Assembly: GCA_023079485.1 (NCBI GenBank)
Contig: CM041089.1
Coordinates: 14,027,001-14,091,000 of the forward strand
DNA: 64,000 bases
Direction of reading: 5' to 3'
Source: Archilochus colubris
Lineage: Eukaryota > Chordata > Aves > Apodiformes > Trochilidae
The notes under the pieces were generated by a model that was given only the letters and a program-made list of their open reading frames with translations, had not been told where the DNA came from and searched no databases. This document shows, one piece after another, positions 60,072 to 64,000 of the stretch (the first letter of the stretch is position 1; each line of letters opens with the position of its first letter). The translations under genes were made by a program, and so were the position numbers.

Positions 60072-60181
60072 ATGGTTGGGGATCACTGCAGCCTCCCCGG
60101 TGAACGGCCCGTCCTCGCTCAGAGTCCCAAACCCGGCTTAAGCTGTAAAATGGTCCTGCAGGCGGTGGGCAAAGTGCTGCG
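60072..60181 (+). CDS. MOB2: First coding exon (5' partial), probable MOB2-like protein
   Basis: The exon starts at ATG 60072 in a strong Kozak context (ACCATGG) and ends in CTGCG before GTAAGG, a consensus splice donor at 60182. It encodes 36 codons plus two bases (phase 2). Reading on into the intron meets TAA at once, which supports the exon end. The peptide begins MVGDHCSLPG and ends KMVLQAVGKVLR. The internal ATG at 60150 is a second possible start. From memory of the family, MVLQAV-KVLR precedes the KSKAKPNGKK segment in a MOB2 isoform, and a CG-ending phase would give the arginine before it. MOB2 is a zinc-binding MOB-family adaptor of NDR1/2 kinases. The MOB domain itself lies in later exons outside this window. 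That a gene starts here is well supported. The name is only moderately supported. Confidence 0.5.
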
Positions 60182-60222
60182 GTAAGGACGGGTCCGGCGG
60201 GCGGGTGCCCCGCGGGGCTGCC

Positions 60223-60240
60223 GGGGGCGGGCAGGGCGGG
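60223..60240 (+). promoter_or_regulatory. G-quadruplex motif just inside intron 1
   Basis: GGGGGCGGGCAGGGCGGG fits the four-tract pattern with loops of 1, 2 and 1 bases, predicting a very stable quadruplex. It lies on the coding strand, 42 bases after the splice donor, so it would be present both as displaced-strand DNA and in the pre-mRNA. Such motifs are common near CpG-island starts. A function here is inference. Confidence 0.8.
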
Positions 60241-63200
60241 TGCCCCGGCTCGGGAGGAACGAGCAGGGAGATGGAGCAGGGACAAATGTGGCCCGGCTGC
60301 CCGGTTCTGCTCAGCTCCTCTGGTGTCTGGAAGGGGGAGCGGGGGGGTTGCTTTTGGCTGCCTCTGGGTCTCGTGTAGCAGCCTGAGAGGGCAGGAGTTG
60401 GAATAGCGATAGCCGCTTCGAGAGGAACAGTTGTCCGCCCGTAGCGCTGCGGTCAAGTTTTGTTTGCCCTTCCTTGAAAACTAAATTTCCGGGGACGTAA
60501 GCAGGCGGTGAAGGTCCTGACTTTCCTGAATAAGGAGGCTGACCAAGGCACTACATGTGCTTTGGCATGTTTTCTACAGCAATGTCGTAAGATGAGGGGA
60601 AAAACTTACTCATGTAACTCAAAAAGATTTATGTGAACACTGAGACGTGGACTATTGAGACCAAAACCAGACACTTTGGCAAAGGACATGAGGCAATTTG
60701 ATTCGGAGGAGTTCTGACCCATCCTGGTTTGCTGGGAAAAATGTCACCACAAATACTAGGATTAGCAGCCTTGCTCTTCAACAACTGCAGCTTTTTTTTG
60801 GTTGTGTGTGGTTCAGGTTTTTTCCTGGGGTCTGTGAAGAATGGCAGCGCCGCTCTGGCATGGCTTTATTTGGCAAGCTTTCCTTTGTCCCTGTTTCCTA
60901 CTTTCAGTTGCCAGTTGTTGAATGTTTGTCAACAGAAACATTATCCCTTTCCTCTGTTGACTCACCTCTCCTCTCTCTCCAAGCGAGTTTAGGGGAGCCA
61001 TTTATTAAAGCAGAGTGTTTTGGTTTAAAAGTGGCTGAGCAGTGGCTACAACTTAAACTAGTTTAGTTCAGTGGTTTAAAATAGGCTTGGTGAGAAGAAC
61101 TGCTTTGAGTTGCTCTTAAAAAAGTACTATATAGCAGTAAATTGTGTGTGTGTGTTTTTCCCCTTAATGAAAATATTTTCCTGTAGAAAACATCAGTTGG
61201 AGGAACTCAAGTTCATTTTTCAGCTTTTTAACAAGTTTAACATCCCTTCTTTATAAGTTTTTTTCTTTTTTTTTTGGGGGGGGAGGGCTGGTTTAGAAGG
61301 GAAGGGGGGGCTGTCTCTAATTCAATCTGGTGTTACACAGCTGGTCATATCATAAAATCCTTTGGCCAGCGGCTTGCTGGTCATGCTTTAAACCCTTTGA
61401 AGTTTTTGGTAGCTGTTCTATTGGCAGCAGTCCCAGATGAAAATAGATGGGTGTCTCTGGAGGGAAGAATTGCCAAACCTTTTGTTCAGCATCTATGGCA
61501 GTTGAAAGTGTAGGTAACTTCCTGTGACTTAGCAGGGAAAAACAGATTTTTATGATTTGTTGGGCTCATGCTTTTGGAAAAGTATAATGTAACCTTGCAC
61601 TTTGTCATCCAAATGAAGTACATGCAGAAACTGCATAATTTTATTTGCTTCCCTCCCCCACATACACTGTAAAACTTCTGAAAGCAAGAAAAAGTTATAT
61701 GCAGAGTATCTTGGGCTTAGAATTAATATCATAACTTTATTTTGCTAAGCTGTTCCTAGAGGGGAGCAATAGCATTAAAAAAACTCCACTACAAAATAGT
61801 GATCTCCTTTTGCACCCCATTAGAGAGAAATGGGAAGTCACAAAAACTTTATTTAGATGACAGACTGGGTTTTTTTACTTCTCTTCTTGAATATATAATT
61901 CAGGTGCCTTATCTGACCTTGCCTTGCTTCATCTTGCTTTTCTTAGGTTTTGTTCTGTAAAAATAAACTCATCCTGATCTGCAAAATTGCTCAGACAGTG
62001 TAAGAGCACTGGTAAATAGTCCGATCAAAGTTTCCTTATTGCAAAATTGAGGTATTAGTGCTTAAGAAAGTGTGAAAAAAAGAAACCATGAGGTACCTTA
62101 ATTAGGCCAAAAATGGCTTGTTGGTGACAGCTGTGCTGGGGTTTCTTGAAATGTAGAGCCACAGCTGAGCCTCATCCCCTTCGTTGCTGGTAAAGAACCC
62201 CAGGGTTAAAGATGTGGTAGCATGCAGGGGTGCAGTGCCAGGCTGCCAGGAGGAGCAGCAGCTCCTTTTTTAGCACTTCTGAAGCTAAATGAGATGAATC
62301 CCACCTTCCTGCAATGCTTTACCATCCATTCCAGAGTGAGTATGGGGCAGAGGGTATTGAATCCCACTGCTGAGCCTGCCCACCTGCAGCATTGCTGAGT
62401 TTTCTGTGGTCTGTACAGAGGATTCATCAATCTGAAAGTTCAGATGAAGTCATGTTCCTTCTCTTGGTCAGGCCTGCATCTGGCTCCATGGTGAGCTCAC
62501 AGGATTTCATGTTTGTGCTGAGTGTGGTCTTGTAAACACCCCACTGCATTTCAGGCTGCTTTCTTCAGCAGAACTGGGAACCATCATCATCACCACTCCC
62601 TCTCCATGCTCCCCAGGCTGCCAAGGAGTTGCAGATATTCACAATGGACAAGGGATGGGGTTTCTGTCTCCTCTCCAAGTTGTCCTCCATTTCTGTCTCT
62701 GTCCTGGAGCTCAAATGGAAAGCTCACTTGTTCTAGTAGAATACTAAAGCAGTGTGATTTTTAATAGCAGATTAGTTGTATATTATTTACATGAGTTGTA
62801 CATACTTTGTAACTCACTTTCTTGAAGTTTTTAACGTGCAAGCTGTTTTTTTTTTTTTAGTAAGTCCAAGTCCTCCTAGGTGATGGGTACCAAATAGTGT
62901 CTGTGTCATCACCTATTGGTGAGAGCTGCCAGAGGAGAGTCAGGATGGGGAAGAAAAACAGGGAAGTGTGAGGAAGCAAAAAGGCTTCATGAGATAAAGA
63001 AGCAGCCCTGAGAACCTGAAAAGAGTCTTAAAGGGCATGGGGAAAGTCAACTGAACCAGAAAGGGGGGGAGAACATAACAAAAGCAACACATGTCCTTTC
63101 AGCCATTCTAATTAATTTTTTATGAAAGCTACTGTTAAGTTTATTACTCTTAAATTATTAGTGATTCAGCTATGAAGAACTCTGGAGATGCTTGTACATT

Positions 63201-63530
63201 TCATCACATGGGTTACTAAACTGTGTTTAACACTTCAGGGATGGGACTCAGACTACACACTTGATTAAAAAAAAATAGAATGCCATTAGAAAAGTGTCAG
63301 CTCCCCTTTAAATTAATGAGCATAGCTGAGGTGAAGTTGTGTATTCCTCAACACTGTTTTATTTGGGCTTTTGTTCCACTTCAGATGTTTGGGTTTTTTT
63401 AAATATGTTAATCTTATTTTTTCCCTCTCTTGTAATGAATTGTGGAATTATTTTGTCCATGGTTAGGGAGGAGAAAGAATAGATGTTGTTGTTTTGCTTT
63501 CTACAAGTTGTGGGTTCTGAAGAGAGGCAG

Positions 63531-64000
63531 AATCATGGAATGGTTTGGGTTGGAAAGAACCTTAAAGATCATCTAGTTCCAGCCTCCCTGCCATGGGCAG
63601 GGACACCTTCCACTGGATTGCTCAATGTCCTGTCCAACCTGTCCTTGAGGAGTTCTAGGGATGGGGCATCCACAATTTCCCTGGGTAACCTGTTCCAGTC
63701 TCTCACTGAACAATTTCCTCTGATGTCAAACCTAAATCTACCTCCCTCCAGTTTAAAGCCATTACCTCTTGTCCTGTCACTATATGCCCTTGTCAGAAGT
63801 CCTCTCCAGCTTTCTTGTAGCCCTCTTCAGGTACTGGAAGGCCACTGTAAGGTCACCTCAGAGCCTTCTCCAGGCTGAAGCACCCCACATCTCTCAGCCT
63901 GTCTGCATGGGAGAGGTGCTCCAGCCCTCTGAGCATCTCTGTAGCCCTCCTCTGGACTTGCTTCTACAGCTCCCTGGACTTGTTGTGTTTGGGCCTCTGG
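63531..64000 (-). mobile_element. CR1 LINE 3' tail, antisense, running off the window
   Basis: On the plus strand it begins AATCATGGAATGGTTTGGGT (reverse of the CR1 end). It continues through AAAGATCATCTAGTTCCAGC, CCATGGGCAGGGACACCTTC, TTTCCCTGGGTAACCTGTTC and TCTTGTCCTGTCACTATATG, then CAGGCTGAAGCACCCCACAT and TCTGTAGCCCTCCTCTGGAC, reaching the window edge. The internal sequence matches a different CR1 subfamily from the four young copies. It sits in intron 1 opposite to the direction of the host gene. The 131-codon plus-strand frame across it is an antisense artefact. Confidence 0.95.

Larger units (their letters stand above)
60182..64000 (+). other. Intron 1 (5' part) of the CpG-island gene
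   Basis: Starts with the GTAAGG donor and continues beyond the window, as no later exon can be supported. The first 250 bases are still CpG-island sequence. It holds a G-quadruplex motif at 60223-60240, a T/G-run block at 61261-61310 and an antisense CR1 copy at 63531-64000. Frames in this stretch (for example 60698-61066) show no protein signature. Long first introns often hold enhancers, but none can be identified here by eye. Confidence 0.6.

Noticed and set aside
59268..60073. Long open frames of 233, 224 and 253 codons on both strands, rich in SFP or KERREGKEG repeats
   Set aside because: They are produced by the stop-free 18-bp and 13-bp polypyrimidine arrays and the GC-rich island. 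All phases are open at once, which is typical of repeats and not of coding.
63483..63878. 131-codon plus-strand frame
   Set aside because: It lies in an antisense CR1 tail. The opposite strand is the element's coding sense.
1..64000. CRISPR arrays, operons, tRNA or rRNA genes
   Set aside because: No regularly spaced direct repeats, no Shine-Dalgarno-led gene strings and no cloverleaf with A/B boxes were seen. The CR1 content shows this is vertebrate DNA.

Overview
This window reads as nuclear DNA from a bird. The main evidence is eight or nine 5'-truncated CR1 LINE copies that carry the avian CR1 3' end (GGTCCCTTCCAACCC followed by ATTCTATG-type octamers). The rest is AT-rich, intron- or intergene-like sequence with no long open reading frames, plus one classic CpG-island promoter. 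Nothing suggests bacterial, plasmid or viral DNA. The avian order cannot be fixed from sequence alone. Four almost identical CR1 tails point to a lineage with fairly recent activity of one CR1 subfamily.

Layout. 1-59500 is gene-poor. It holds CR1 tails at about 2490-2923 (+), 7294-7742 (+), 15844-16337 (+), 17382-17863 (+), 41469-42124 (+), 51173-51421 (-) and 52730-53090 (+). It also has an ~84-bp imperfect tandem repeat (1722-1951), several strand-asymmetric G/T or A/C tracts (8862-8957, 11326-11431, 12172-12218), a TG/TA microsatellite (20164-20199), and two poly-T blocks that read on the minus strand as AATAAA plus a poly-A tail (5133-5171, 51530-51571). Every open reading frame there is short and no more than chance would give.

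59516-60300 is the one convincing gene locus. A 247-base almost pure pyrimidine tract, built from 18-bp and then 13-bp tandem units, runs into a CpG island. The island has GC boxes, an inverted CCAAT box and no TATA box. It is followed by a first coding exon with a strong Kozak start (60072) and a clean GTAAGG donor (exon ends 60181). The encoded N-terminus ends in MVLQAVGKVLR, which I recall as the start of a MOB2 (MOB kinase activator 2) isoform. That name comes from memory of the family and needs a search. From 60182 to the window end is intron 1, with a G-quadruplex motif 42 bases after the donor and a CR1 copy in antisense at 63531-64000.

No novel multi-gene system is visible. The most unusual local event is a 30-bp stretch inside the CR1 copy at 41469-42124. 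Sibling CR1 copies lack it, and it matches exactly a unique sequence 1.67 kb downstream (43521-43550). This looks like a templated repair insertion.
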